This document shows, piece after piece, positions 38,573 through 47,841 of a stretch of DNA of 64,000 nt (position 1 is its first letter; each line of letters opens with the position of its first letter). The notes below the pieces were generated by a model. The model was given only the letters and a program-made list of their open reading frames with translations, did no database searches and was not told the origin of the DNA. The DNA lies in assembly GCA_010671905.1 (NCBI GenBank), contig JAAHII010000001.1, positions 3,968,001-4,032,000 on the forward strand. Direction: 5' to 3'. Source of the stretch: Leptolyngbya sp. SIOISBB. GTDB taxonomy: Bacteria; Cyanobacteriota; Cyanobacteriia; Phormidesmidales; Phormidesmidaceae. A program made the position numbers and the translations under genes.

Positions 38573-39306
38573 AATATCCTTCTGCTTTGTGAGTGGCTGA
38601 AATTGATGTTGATGAGGTATTTATGATGAGTTATTAGTAATTTCCCTAGTGCTATCTGTCTGATATCTTGCCGCTGTGATTTAAAAAATTCTGCTATTCA
38701 GTACTTTGACTATGTTTTGTGAACTTTGACTCATGCTTTTTCTGGATTTTAGCCATTTTATGCTTCTACATCCATGTGACCCTCTGAAATCTCTATTTTT
38801 TAAACAAAAATATCAACTTGGCTTGATGCTATGTAGCAGTTCGCAGCTTCATTGATGTCAGCTTCTGCACACTGGTGCCAGTGACGACTTCTGCTGTGGA
38901 TGATGCGGTGCTAATGATGCACGGCCAATAGACTTGTCAGGAAAGTGGAATGAGATCAGCACTCGTCAGCATAAAAAGGTCATGGGGGTGAAAGCTGCAA
39001 GTCTGAGAGAGGCTTAGGGAGTGGTCAGACAAGTTGTTCCGATCATGAGATCAACGGTCTTGTGCACCTACTTGCAGTCTCTGGCATATGTAAGTTGCCT
39101 CGTTTTGGATCAAGTCGTTATGGGATGTAAACGAAAGCTATGGAATATGTGAAATTGTGCTCGTTGATAAGACCCGTCATCCAGAATGAGTTCGTTAACG
39201 CTGCTTGTGATAATCCTATTGCTCTGTTGCTGAGGGTGATGTCGGATTCCTGATAGCTCAATAATGCTGGGCTCAGTTCCAACAGCGATTTTAATGAATG
39301 AGGGCA
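38573..39306. other. AT-rich gene-free region of 0.7 kb
   Basis: No credible gene. A 65-codon minus-strand frame at 39110-39307 has no recognisable similarity. The half next to the desaturase is strongly AT-rich like that gene and probably holds its promoter. I see no repeat or RNA element I can support. Confidence 0.45.
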
Positions 39307-39423
39307 ATGGTTAACTTTTTGCGCAAGGCCTTTAATGTGGTCGTCTCAATTTTCTTAGTCACTTTTATCGTGATTAATGTGGTTCAGTTAGGCAAGTTTT
39401 TGCTATCGTCTCAGGGATTGATT
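39307..39423 (+). other. Short membrane-helix ORF in frame with the CapA-like gene
   Basis: ATG at 39307 opens a 39-codon frame (VNFLRKAFNVVVSIFLVTFI...) with a basic start and one hydrophobic helix, closed by TAG at 39424. The frame then stays open through 26 codons into the ATG at 39505 of the CapA-like gene. It could be an independent small membrane peptide or a severed N-terminal anchor. I cannot decide between them. Confidence 0.35.
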
Positions 39424-39504
39424 TAGCGGCTCAAGGTTGTCGAGCAGTGGGGCGACTCGCTAGCGGCTGTTGGTTCGCTAGATGGCCGTTACCGCAATAG
39501 TTAC

Positions 39505-41361
39505 ATGCAACCTGATGTCAGCTCCTGGGTACCTGCGACTGCTGAGTTACAGGATTATCCCACCATTGCCGATTACCTCAACACGGCGATCGCCCTAGCG
39601 CCGCCCTTACAGGTGCGCGGGCAACTGCCGCTGTTGCAGATTCATCTACAAGCGGTTCATCTGACGATCATCGGGAGTCTTTTGCCTCGATTAGAAACGG
39701 CTTTGCGATCGCTGAAAGGCGCTAAATGTTGGGACGTTTACATCTTTGCGGAGGCGGAGGCTGGGGGCGATGAGTCCGCTCGTCTGATCCATCACATGTT
39801 GATTGAGCAGCCCCCACCGATTAAGCCTCGAATACTCAAGTTGCCTAGCTTGATCGCTGCTCAGGCCTCGTTTCCGGCTACGAACGAGCGGACTGCTGCC
39901 ACTACTACGATACCTGCGCCGACTGACTCGACACCGGGCCTCAGTCAGAACCTACAACTGCCACCGCTGAAGGCTACGTCTGTAACTGTGTCCACGGCGG
40001 CCTCACCACCGATCAAGCCGCCTCAGACGGGGCAGCAATCGACAACGATCCGACAGCGCACGATTCAACAGCGACGATTAGTGCTGGGTGCGATCGCAAT
40101 TACGGGCGTAAGCTTTGCTTTGGGCACGATGGCTGCGGCTGGCGGTGCTTGGTGGCAAGCCCGGCGCGTTCAGCGAGACCTGCTTACTGAGGCGACGACG
40201 GCGCTATTAGAACCCGCGATTACCAGTACTGCGTCCCTACCGTTAGAGCCGAGGGTGGCGTCTACGGATGATGGCATTGTCACCCCTAGTGCCTCGCTGC
40301 CGGTATCCCAAAATTCCTTAATTACCCCGGTACTTTCGCCCAATGAGCTGAGTATGGCCGCCAATTCGTTGGCGGTGCCGACCACGACGCCCGTGGCTAT
40401 CCAACTCAAAGCGGTGGGGGATGTCATTCCCGGTACCGACTTTCCCAACTATCGTTTGCCCAGCGATCCCAACTATCTTTTCAACAGCGTCAAGATGTTT
40501 ATGGGGGAGGTGGATCTGGTTTTTGGCAATTTTGAAAGCACCCTTACCGATTATGCCTACACCGCTAAGGATGTGAGTCAGGGCATGACCTTTGCTTTTC
40601 GGACGCCGCCTAATTGGACGGATGTGCTCAAGTCAGCGGGCTTTGATGTGCTGAGTGTGGCGAACAATCATTCCTTTGACTTTGGCGATCCCGGATTTGA
40701 GGATACCATTGCCAACATTCAACAGTCAGGGATGCAGGCGGTGGGCCGCCGAGGCGACATTGTCAAAGTAGAAGCTAATGGCTATATCGTCGCCTTTATC
40801 GGGTTTAGTTATTGGCCCGATCATAACGATATGAATGATTTGGCCGCGGCAGCGGCCTTAGTGCAACAGGCGCAGTCAGAGGCTGATATGGTCGTAATTT
40901 CGGTGCACGCGGGGGCGGAGGGTACCGATGCCATGCGGGTACGCGACCAGACCGAGTATTTTTTCTCCGAAAACCGCGGCAATATGGTGCAGTTTTCTCG
41001 CTCGATGATTGATGCCGGTGCCGACTTGATTTTGGGGCATGGCCCCCATGTGCCCCGTGCTGTTGAGCTCTATCAAGGCAAGCTGATTGCGTACTCGTTG
41101 GGCAACTTTTTGGGCTATCGGACGTTATCGACAACGGGACCGCTGGGCTTATCGATGATTTTGCAGGTGGATTTGAGTGAAACGGGAGATTTTCTGAAGG
41201 GTAGAGTGATCCCCGTGGCGTTGGATCAAAATGGGGTGCCTTACATTGATAACGGATTTGCCAGTGTGACTTTAGTGCGGCAACTGACGCGACAGGATTT
41301 TCCCGAGACGCCGCTCACAATTGATGAAATGGGCTACATTTTGAAGACTGATTTACCCTGA
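39505..41361 (+). CDS. CapA/PgsA-type protein (PGA_cap metallophosphatase fold)
   Basis: A 618-residue protein. Residues 1-115 are a cytoplasmic region of no known family. A Pro/Thr/Ser-rich linker and a single transmembrane helix (about 190-215, VLGAIAITGVSFALGTMAAA) follow, then a long linker and the PGA_cap domain from about 300: AVGDVIPGTDFP, VFGNFESTLTD, SVANNHSFDFGDPGFEDT, DMVVISVHAGAEGTDAMRVR, LILGHGPHVPRAVELYQG and YSLGNFL. These motifs carry the Asp, Asn and His ligands of the calcineurin-like two-metal site. Members take part in poly-gamma-glutamate or capsule export, but many cyanobacterial homologues are untested. The internal helix predicts an extracytoplasmic catalytic domain. 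The true start is uncertain because of the upstream frame at 39307. Confidence 0.85.
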   Translation: MQPDVSSWVPATAELQDYPTIADYLNTAIALAPPLQVRGQLPLLQIHLQAVHLTIIGSLLPRLETALRSLKGAKCWDVYIFAEAEAGGDESARLIHHMLIEQPPPIKPRILKLPSLIAAQASFPATNERTAATTTIPAPTDSTPGLSQNLQLPPLKATSVTVSTAASPPIKPPQTGQQSTTIRQRTIQQRRLVLGAIAITGVSFALGTMAAAGGAWWQARRVQRDLLTEATTALLEPAITSTASLPLEPRVASTDDGIVTPSASLPVSQNSLITPVLSPNELSMAANSLAVPTTTPVAIQLKAVGDVIPGTDFPNYRLPSDPNYLFNSVKMFMGEVDLVFGNFESTLTDYAYTAKDVSQGMTFAFRTPPNWTDVLKSAGFDVLSVANNHSFDFGDPGFEDTIANIQQSGMQAVGRRGDIVKVEANGYIVAFIGFSYWPDHNDMNDLAAAAALVQQAQSEADMVVISVHAGAEGTDAMRVRDQTEYFFSENRGNMVQFSRSMIDAGADLILGHGPHVPRAVELYQGKLIAYSLGNFLGYRTLSTTGPLGLSMILQVDLSETGDFLKGRVIPVALDQNGVPYIDNGFASVTLVRQLTRQDFPETPLTIDEMGYILKTDLP

Positions 41362-41455
41362 ATAGCGGTTTCTGGCGCATATGGCCCCGATCTACTATCG
41401 GTCAGCTCGCGTAGATCAGGCTACGAGGTTTAGGGAGCACAAAGGGTAAGACAAG

Positions 41456-42304
41456 ATGCGATCGCGCTTAATCACAGGGAGTGTTTTACTAGTTTTGTTA
41501 TTGGCGGCTGTGAGTACTTGTCGTCAGCAGTCGGCTTCTGTTTCACGTGAGCCTTCAGATCCGGCCAATTCTCAGTCAACGGCAGCAATAGCAGCCAATG
41601 CGCCCATGTCTGAGACTGCGGCTGCTCCCGATGCCGCCCCAGCATCTCAGCTGGCAGGGAATGTTGCTAACCCGGCAACAGTCAACCCGACAACGGAGCC
41701 GGAACGCGAAGTGGAGCGCGTAGCCACGCTCACGGCAGAAGACCCGACGGCGCAGATCAATGTGCGATCGCAGCCCTCTCAAACCAGCGACCCGCTGGGG
41801 TATGGACGGGTTGGCGAGCCGGTGATCCTCGGTCGCACCGATGTCGATGATGAAGGCTACACCTGGTATTACGTCACCTTTCAAAGTGATGCGACGGTGG
41901 GTTGGGTGCGGGAGGACTTGTTGGCGATATCGGCCCTAGCACCTAGTGAGGACGCACCCGCTAGTACTGTGGCAGTGAGTCAAACGCCGAGTGATACGTT
42001 GCGGCGATCGCTCGATGAAACCTGTGGTGGCCAAGCTGCGGTTGAAGCTTTTTTTACGACTCCTAGCAACACCATCTACATTTGCAAAGTGCGGAATCAG
42101 CGCACTTACCTATCGCAAGAAGCTGGTACAGAACAAGTTGTCACGACTCAAGAGGTGGAAGCTCGCGGCGGCGGCTACATTGTCACGAACGGCAACTATG
42201 AATATCGGTTGGACTCAGGCAATTTGATTGTCGTGCGCTTTGATGACTCTGGTCAGCAAGAAGAAGTCCTCCGCGAAACCGTGGTTTATGCCAAACGATA
42301 TTAG
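41456..42304 (+). CDS. SH3-domain exported protein
   Basis: A 282-residue protein with a signal sequence (SVLLVLLLAAVSTC); the Cys near residue 22 could be a lipid-attachment site. An Ala/Pro/Thr-rich linker leads to a bacterial SH3 domain (about 95-158): INVRSQPSQTSDPLGYGRVG and YTWYYVTFQSDATVGWVRED. The C-terminal 100 residues contain two Cys (ETCGG, YICKV) and a beta-rich repeat-like region (GGGYIVTNGNYEYRLDSGNL). SH3b domains usually bind peptidoglycan. It follows the CapA-like gene on the same strand after 95 bp. Confidence 0.85.
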   Translation: MRSRLITGSVLLVLLLAAVSTCRQQSASVSREPSDPANSQSTAAIAANAPMSETAAAPDAAPASQLAGNVANPATVNPTTEPEREVERVATLTAEDPTAQINVRSQPSQTSDPLGYGRVGEPVILGRTDVDDEGYTWYYVTFQSDATVGWVREDLLAISALAPSEDAPASTVAVSQTPSDTLRRSLDETCGGQAAVEAFFTTPSNTIYICKVRNQRTYLSQEAGTEQVVTTQEVEARGGGYIVTNGNYEYRLDSGNLIVVRFDDSGQQEEVLRETVVYAKRY

Positions 42305-42627
42305 CGGCTCTCAGCAGTTGTCAGTAAGCCTCTATATCACTTGGCTTGGGCCTCTCAGAACGAGATCACAAACCACAGGTTGCCAAGGTTGCCCTAGATC
42401 ATTGCAACCACCTTCTAGCCAGCATTTCATACGAATTTGTTTTTGAAATGTTCCATATACCTTAGGGCACGTCATCAATTAGTCTTAGAAGCCTTTGGAG
42501 CGAAGCATTACCGCGCCCGCATTAACTCAACAGGCTAGGGGCCGTCGTTCCTTTACTGCAAGGATTTGACCGCTCAATGATGACAGGCCCTAAAACTAAA
42601 TTGGTGTAATTAATAGTTCGTAAAGCA
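42305..42627. other. Intergenic region
   Basis: About 320 bp without a gene. CTCAACAGGCT occurs at about 42525 and again near 43145, so a short repeat may flank the GNAT gene. Nothing else stands out. Confidence 0.35.
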
Positions 42628-43119
42628 ATGAAAGTGAACCCCGAAGTAACTAAAGAAAGTGAAGTTTCGATCCGTGACATCACAAAAGATACTTGCTGGG
42701 AGATTTGCCAGCTTTCTGTAAGCGATAAACAAAAGAACTTTGTGGATTCAGCTGCTGAATCCATGGCTGAAGCAAATTTTTATGATAATGCTTGGTTTCA
42801 AGGTATTTACGCAGATGAGGAACCTGTTGGATTTTTAATGCTTGATTCCCGCCCAAGTGAACGCAAGTACATAGTTTGGAGATTTCTTATCGACAGCAGG
42901 TATCAAGGGATGGGATTTGGGCGTACAGCCCTGAGACTCTTGATTGCCTATGTACAGAACCAAGAACAAGCAGCAGAACTATTAACCAGTGTAGTGATGG
43001 AGGAAGGAGGACCGCTTGGATTCTATGAAAAATCAGGTTTTAAGCTTACCGGAGAATATTGGGGGCGAGAAGCTGTTATGAAGCTGGAATTGAAAACGAA
43101 TATGAAAGATCCCAAATAA
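42628..43119 (+). CDS. GNAT N-acetyltransferase (diamine acetyltransferase-like)
   Basis: A 163-residue single-domain GNAT protein. PVGFLMLDSR is beta-4, WRFLIDSRYQGMGFGRTALR (about 90-109) contains the acetyl-CoA loop QGMGFG, and GPLGFYEKSGFKLTGE (about 134-149) is the conserved FYxxxGF near the C-terminus. The order is that of spermidine/diamine acetyltransferases, so a polyamine or aminoglycoside-like substrate is possible. Codon use is more AT-rich than its neighbours. Confidence 0.85.
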   Translation: MKVNPEVTKESEVSIRDITKDTCWEICQLSVSDKQKNFVDSAAESMAEANFYDNAWFQGIYADEEPVGFLMLDSRPSERKYIVWRFLIDSRYQGMGFGRTALRLLIAYVQNQEQAAELLTSVVMEEGGPLGFYEKSGFKLTGEYWGREAVMKLELKTNMKDPK

Positions 43120-43262
43120 CATCTGGTCAAGGACCGTGTATGGCTCAACAGGCTCCAAGGAATATCAGCTCTCCAAATTCCGCTATAGAACTGCCCAGTT
43201 GGTAGCTCTGGCGGCAGTCGCTGATTTCGGTTGTATGCTACAGCGGCTGCCGCGAGGGTCAA

Positions 43263-43739
43263 TTACGCTGCGGCTGGACTTTGTATAACCATGACCGAGC
43301 AGGGGGCTCGGTGAATCACATAGTTGCTGACGCTGCCGAGGACGATTTCCTTCAGGCCTTGATGTCCTCGGCGACCCATCACAATGAGGTCAGCGCCCCA
43401 GTCTTGGGCCACGGTGCAGAGTTGCTTACCGGCTTCTCCCATGCGCCAATCCCAATCCACGTCAACGCCCATCGCCTCAGCCTCGCGAACGAAGCTGTGC
43501 ATCCACTGACGAGTAGCTTCCATGCTGTCGTTGACCTGCTGTTGAGCGAGTTGAATGAACTTTTCGAGATTGGCGTTGTAGCGATCGCCAAAATCTTGAT
43601 TGGAGTGTGGCAATGTCAAACAATGCAGCAGTAGCAGCTTGGCACCCTGAAGTTTGGCTAATGTAGTGGCTTGCTTGAGCACGGCTTCAGACCGGGGGGA
43701 CTGATCGATAGCAACTAGAATTTTTTGATAGGTACGCAT
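43263..43739 (-). CDS. Universal stress protein (UspA family)
   Basis: A 158-residue protein; ATG at 43739 begins MRTYQKILVAIDQSPRSEAV, the usual Usp start (the frame stays open upstream without coding character). The ATP-binding motif GRRGHQGLKEIVLGSVSNYV (G-2x-G-9x-G-S/T) is near residue 125-145, followed by CSVMVI. This places it with the ATP-binding Usp class. The target is unknown; such proteins bind ATP and form dimers under stress. Confidence 0.93.
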   Translation of the reverse strand: MRTYQKILVAIDQSPRSEAVLKQATTLAKLQGAKLLLLHCLTLPHSNQDFGDRYNANLEKFIQLAQQQVNDSMEATRQWMHSFVREAEAMGVDVDWDWRMGEAGKQLCTVAQDWGADLIVMGRRGHQGLKEIVLGSVSNYVIHRAPCSVMVIQSPAAA

Positions 43740-44017
43740 GGCAATTAATTTCGCGAGGGGATGATGCGATCGCCCAATCAGCGCGTGAAGGTGGGGGCCG
43801 ATTGGCTGCTGTATCGTTTCGCGAACCTCCACTCTTAGCTTTCCTAAAAAAGACTCAATTGCGGGCAAACCTTAATTTTTCGTTGTTCAAGAGTGACAAA
43901 GTGGTGGCTGTCGGCTGAGTAGAGTGCGCGATCGGCCTTTCCCGGCAGTCGTCGCCACGTGGTTATGGGCCATAATTGTGAGCCCACGTGGCAGCAATAT
44001 CCCGGATAATCAAGTAG

Positions 44018-45097
44018 ATGGATGGGACGGGAAAGCGCATGGGCCAGCGACCAACAAGACGACAATTGATGGCAGGGATGGGGGCGCTGTCGGCGATGCT
44101 GCCGTTGACGACTCAGCTCACGACCTCGGCGGCGATGCCTGCTGTGATTAAGCCGCCCCGGCTGCGCCCTGGCGATATCGTGGGGATTATTAGCCCTGCC
44201 GGAGCGACCTTCAACACGACCGATTTGGATATTGTGATGGATGCTGTGCGGGGATTGGGGTTAGTGCCGCAACCTGCCCCCCACGTCTTAGACCGATATG
44301 GTTATTTAGCCGGACGCGATCGAGATCGCGCTGCCGATGTGAACCAGTTTTTTGGCGATTCAGAGATTGCGGCTTTGCTGCCTATTCGCGGTGATTGGGG
44401 TTGTGCGCGCATCTTGCCCTATCTAGACTACGACTTGATTCGCCAAAATCCCAAAATCATCACCGGCTTTAGTGACCTGACGGCACTGCTGCTGGGCATT
44501 ACTGCGCAGACGGGACTCGTTACCTTTCATGGTCCCAATGGTTTAACAGCTTGGCGACCGAATCAAACGGAGCCGTTTCGCCAGATATTGTTTGAAGGGC
44601 AAGCGATCACGATTGAGAACCCGGTGGCGGCAGAAGATCGAGATCGTCTGATGCAAACCCGCTTCCGGGTCCAGACCATCACCCCTGGTCAGGCGCGAGG
44701 TAAATTGTATGGTGGCAATTTGTCGGTGCTTTCAGGTATCGTTGGGTCGCCCTACGTGCCGGACCTGACGGGAGCCATCCTGTTTCTAGAAGATGTGGGG
44801 GAATCGGTTTACCGCATCGATCGCATGCTGACCCAATTGGCGCTAGCAGGCGTATTGGAAAGGCTCTCAGGGTTTGTGTTTGGTCAATGCACCAATTGCG
44901 GCCCTTCTGGCGGCTATGGCGGCCTCACCCTAGAACAGGTTCTCACCGATCACATTGCCCCGCTGGGGATTCCCGCTTGGTGGAATGCCGCGATCGGTCA
45001 TGTCGAGCCGATTCTCACGCTGCCGCTCGGCACTGAGGTCACTATGGATGCCACCGCTGGCAAAATCACCATGATGGAACCCGCGATCGCGAGCTGA
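44018..45097 (+). CDS. LD-carboxypeptidase, peptidase family S66 (exported by Tat)
   Basis: A 359-residue enzyme. The N-terminus has a twin-arginine signal (PTRRQLMAGMGALSAMLPL). The S66 core shows GDIVGIISPAGA, RGDWGCARILPYLDYDL, FSDLTALL with the catalytic Ser (about 150), LFLEDVGESVYRIDRML with the catalytic Glu (about 255) and AAIGHVEPILTLPLG with the catalytic His (about 327). LdcA cleaves the terminal D-Ala from murein tetrapeptides; the related MccF cleaves microcin C. LdcA is cytoplasmic in E. coli, so the Tat signal points to a periplasmic role in wall turnover here. An alternative start lies at 44039. Confidence 0.9.
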   Translation: MDGTGKRMGQRPTRRQLMAGMGALSAMLPLTTQLTTSAAMPAVIKPPRLRPGDIVGIISPAGATFNTTDLDIVMDAVRGLGLVPQPAPHVLDRYGYLAGRDRDRAADVNQFFGDSEIAALLPIRGDWGCARILPYLDYDLIRQNPKIITGFSDLTALLLGITAQTGLVTFHGPNGLTAWRPNQTEPFRQILFEGQAITIENPVAAEDRDRLMQTRFRVQTITPGQARGKLYGGNLSVLSGIVGSPYVPDLTGAILFLEDVGESVYRIDRMLTQLALAGVLERLSGFVFGQCTNCGPSGGYGGLTLEQVLTDHIAPLGIPAWWNAAIGHVEPILTLPLGTEVTMDATAGKITMMEPAIAS

Positions 45098-45160
45098 CCC
45101 TGGCACTACCTGCAGACAGGACATCGATACAATAAAGCCATCTATCTTCGGTTGCTGGCT

Positions 45161-45748
45161 ATGGTTGCATTATCCCAATCTCCCCTCACCCCTGATGAAT
45201 ATCTGCAACTCGAAACTGAGAGTGTGACCAAGCACGAATACATGAACGGCGACGTCTATGCCATGGCTGGAGCCAGCGACGTTCATGTCACCATTGCGGG
45301 TAACCTATTTGCCTTGCTGCGCAATCACGTGCGAGGCAGCGCTTGCCGCGTCTACATTTCCGACATGAAGGCGCGGGTTGAGGCTCGAAATTGTTTTTAT
45401 TACCCTGACTTGATGGTGACTTGCGACGAACGTGATCGCGAAACGTCCACGTACAAGCGCTTTCCCAAACTCATTGTCGAAGTGCTCTCTGACTCAACTG
45501 AAGCCTTCGACCGTGGCGACAAATTTACCGCCTACCAAGCCCTCGACACACTAGAAGAATACGTCATCATCAATACCCGCCACCAACGGGTGGAATGCTT
45601 TCGCCGGACACCGGAAAACCTTTGGCTATTGCAGACTTATACCCCTGAGAGCGAAATATTTGAGCTGAAAAGCTTAGCATTTGAGGATGAGATCGCTGCT
45701 CTCTACGAAGATGTGGAACTAGAGCCGACGTCAACACCGCCGAACTAG
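45161..45748 (+). CDS. Uma2 family protein (PD-(D/E)XK fold)
   Basis: A 195-residue protein. Typical Uma2 blocks: LTPDEYLQLETESVTKHEYM, GDVYAMAGASDVHVTIAGNL, CRVYISDMKARVEARNCFYY, PDLMVTCDE, PKLIVEVLSDSTEAFDRGDK and YQALDTLEEYVIINTRHQRV. PDxxV followed by VEVLS gives the Asp and Glu of a restriction-endonuclease-like site. The family is greatly expanded in cyanobacteria and its role is unclear. ATG at 45161 was preferred over a TTG at 45152. Its closest relative in the window is at 60855. Confidence 0.9.
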   Translation: MVALSQSPLTPDEYLQLETESVTKHEYMNGDVYAMAGASDVHVTIAGNLFALLRNHVRGSACRVYISDMKARVEARNCFYYPDLMVTCDERDRETSTYKRFPKLIVEVLSDSTEAFDRGDKFTAYQALDTLEEYVIINTRHQRVECFRRTPENLWLLQTYTPESEIFELKSLAFEDEIAALYEDVELEPTSTPPN

Positions 45749-45844
45749 GATCGTTCCTGCTGGGCTAAACGAGGGAACGAGAGGTTCAAGCAATAACGTT
45801 GAAGCCTTGATTAACGTGAATTCGGAATAACGATTTTCAGTCAA

Positions 45845-45960
45845 CTAACAACCCTAATCCCCTCCGCGGAGGGGTGCCTGCAGGGCGGGGTGGGTCTAGA
45901 GAGCACTGGAAATCGTCGAAAACCCATTCCTGTCCCCTCCCAAGGAGGGGAAATGCGCCC
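45845..45960. repeat. Intergenic G/C-rich palindromes
   Basis: CCCCTCCGCGGAGGGG (45859-45874) is a perfect palindrome, and CCCCTCC-CAA-GGAGGGG (45934-45950) is a second hairpin of the same kind 60 bp on. Between them lies CCTGCAGGGCGGGGTGGGT. Such CCCTCC/GGAGGG units recur between genes in cyanobacteria and may be a REP-like family or terminators for the Uma2 gene. Confidence 0.6.
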
Positions 45961-46163
45961 CCAAGATGCTGATCCAACTTGAGACTGAATTAGCCCGAAC
46001 TGAGGTTTGGTTAACAACTGGCTTGAGAGCATCCTCAATCAGGTGAATGGCGATCGCTGCAATTTACAAAAAATTGAACCTACGGATCATCGACAATTTC
46101 AATGAAACAGGATCTTGGTTGCTGCTATTGAGAACCGATAATTCACCAGTCTGATGGATGTCG

Positions 46164-46646
46164 TCAGTCGTCGATGGGTGCATAAAAAGTACCCTCGACC
46201 TCGACGATGTCATCTTGGTTGAGGCGATCGACCTCAATGATCGTGCGCGGCGGATAGGGACCATCGCCCCACAGTTCTTCCTGAATCTGGTTCACGATAG
46301 GGCGGTAGCGGTACATATCCGTGACGTAGACGACGAGTCGCACGGCATCCTGTAGGCTCGCGCCTTCTGATTCGGCGATGAGCTGCATGTTCATAAAGGC
46401 TTGGCGGACTCGACCTTCCGCATCTGGCACCAGAGTGTTTGTCTCGGGGTCGATGCCGCGCATGCCAGCTACAAAGATAAAGTCACCTGCTCGTGTACCC
46501 AAACTCCAGGTAGCCGTGGGGATAATGCCGCCTTCTGGGGTTAGAGTTCTGACACCGTTCGGAGAGACATGATCGTCAGCTGCAAGTGGGGCAGCCGTTA
46601 CGGCTAAGGTCATCAACGACAGGAGCGAAAAAGCAATTGGTTTCAT
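46164..46646 (-). CDS. RidA family protein with a signal peptide
   Basis: A 160-residue protein. An N-terminal signal peptide (FSLLSLMTLAVTAAPLAA, cleavage after about residue 23) precedes a RidA/YjgF domain: TWSLGTRAGDFIFVAGMRGI, RVRQAFMNMQLIAESEGASL, AVRLVVYVTDMYRYRPI and PYPPRTIIEVDRLNQDD. Cytoplasmic RidA deaminates reactive enamines and has RTxxxV with catalytic Arg; the Arg in PPRTIIEV is kept. Export of this fold is unusual, so its substrate is likely periplasmic. Confidence 0.88.
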   Translation of the reverse strand: MKPIAFSLLSLMTLAVTAAPLAADDHVSPNGVRTLTPEGGIIPTATWSLGTRAGDFIFVAGMRGIDPETNTLVPDAEGRVRQAFMNMQLIAESEGASLQDAVRLVVYVTDMYRYRPIVNQIQEELWGDGPYPPRTIIEVDRLNQDDIVEVEGTFYAPIDD

Positions 46647-47113
46647 AAATCTGATTCCATCACACTAAACTTGCAGTGTAGGCAGTTGCCGGATCAGCCT
46701 ATGTGAACAGGGATACTGAAAAGTTGACCACGATAGACAGGGGGCTTGGCGGCAGTGGCTGCCTGTACAGCGGCTGATCAGCTTGTTGGGAGGTGTAGCG
46801 ATCTCATGGGGCTTGTCATCGCAGCCCGGCCAATCATCTGCACCTCAATGAATTCCACGCGCCGCCCTTGCAATAGTTGAGGTCTGCAAGGCGATAGTAT
46901 TCATTCTTACTCCACACATGAACCTACGGTTCCGTCGTCGATACCAGAGGCTGTATCAACAACTTGGATAGTTGAAGTTTAACGAAGATCGTCTCATCTG
47001 CTCAGAGAGTAGGGCGATCGCTTTTTTCAATAGGTCTAAATGCCCTAGAAAACCCGTTGGGTAGGCGTCCTCGCCTGCCCAAACCCCTGCCCAAACATGA
47101 AGGAACGACCAGG
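46647..47113. other. Intergenic region
   Basis: About 470 bp with no credible ORF. It holds GGTAGGCGTCCTCGCCTGCC-like short inverted sequence at about 47060-47080, possibly a hairpin. Otherwise nothing is seen. Confidence 0.35.
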
Positions 47114-47233
47114 ATGGCTGTCACACAAGAAGATATTGGAGGTGAGTTGGGGACAATTTTGTTGAAGAATGAGGTGATCGCCAACTCCATCCTGAAGAAA
47201 AGGGGAACGAGTCGAAAAATATGCGGCAAGTGA
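47114..47233 (+). CDS. Possible 39-residue leader peptide
   Basis: ATG at 47114 preceded by AAGGAACGACC gives MAVTQEDIGGELGTILLKNE and a basic tail ending at TGA 47231-47233. Its stop overlaps the start of the membrane protein at 47221 in another frame, which would allow translational coupling. Protein-like composition but no family. Confidence 0.35.
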   Translation: MAVTQEDIGGELGTILLKNEVIANSILKKRGTSRKICGK

Positions 47234-47754
47234 TCGTTTTGGTTGGTTCTTGGATCTTAGCCGTTGTCGTTTTGTGTGTCGTCGGCCCGATCACCCATAA
47301 CGAGATGACACAATTGATGATTGCCAACGGTGCTGTCAGGAATGATGCCTGTGTCGGAGGAGCAGCGACGATCGGCGTAGCATTTGGGCTCGTAATTGTC
47401 GGTGTCATGCACCTGGGCATTTATGTGGCAGTGGGAACGGTTGCTGGAGTTGGTGCGGGCATGTTGCTGGTCCGTTTCATGTCATGGTGTCCTACGCAAA
47501 TTCGACAACCCATGATTAAATCTGCACTGTTGACTGCCATCATGCTCCTAAATGCGATCGCCACCTTCATCGGCAGCAGTATCTTGGCAGGCATTTTGAC
47601 CGCCCACTACCAGCCTGTGTGCATCGACGATTCAGCCATGTCGCACTCAACTTATAGAAGCTTGATGATACCTACAATTGTTTGGGGACTGTCACTGCTC
47701 AGTTGCAATTTAGTGTTGCCGATATGGGCAAGAGCGATCGCGATTCGACAGTAG
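47221..47754 (+). CDS. Four-helix membrane protein, unknown (paralog of the next gene)
   Basis: A 177-residue hydrophobic protein with helices at about 5-25, 52-80, 95-125 and 145-170. Its layout matches the protein at 47842: a first helix followed by PITHNEMTQL (versus ITFEWMMQI), the GVAFGLVIVGVM segment (versus GQAFGFTFFYLY), LNAIATFIGSSILAGIL (versus LNGIINLVGSSFLTTLI) and the C-terminal LVLPIWARAI (versus LALPRWVREI). The two are tandem paralogs. No family is recognised. Confidence 0.65.
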   Translation: MRQVIVLVGSWILAVVVLCVVGPITHNEMTQLMIANGAVRNDACVGGAATIGVAFGLVIVGVMHLGIYVAVGTVAGVGAGMLLVRFMSWCPTQIRQPMIKSALLTAIMLLNAIATFIGSSILAGILTAHYQPVCIDDSAMSHSTYRSLMIPTIVWGLSLLSCNLVLPIWARAIAIRQ

Positions 47755-47841
47755 CTTTTCTTCTGCAATCAGGGTTCTAAGCAAGGGGACAGTCGTCTTG
47801 CTGGCTGGGGTAGAGCGATCGCCCTAAAGAGAGATTAACCA

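Noticed and set aside
45859-45950. G/C palindromes as a transcription-factor operator
   Set aside because: They resemble common intergenic GGAGGGG repeats and are not next to a gene start.
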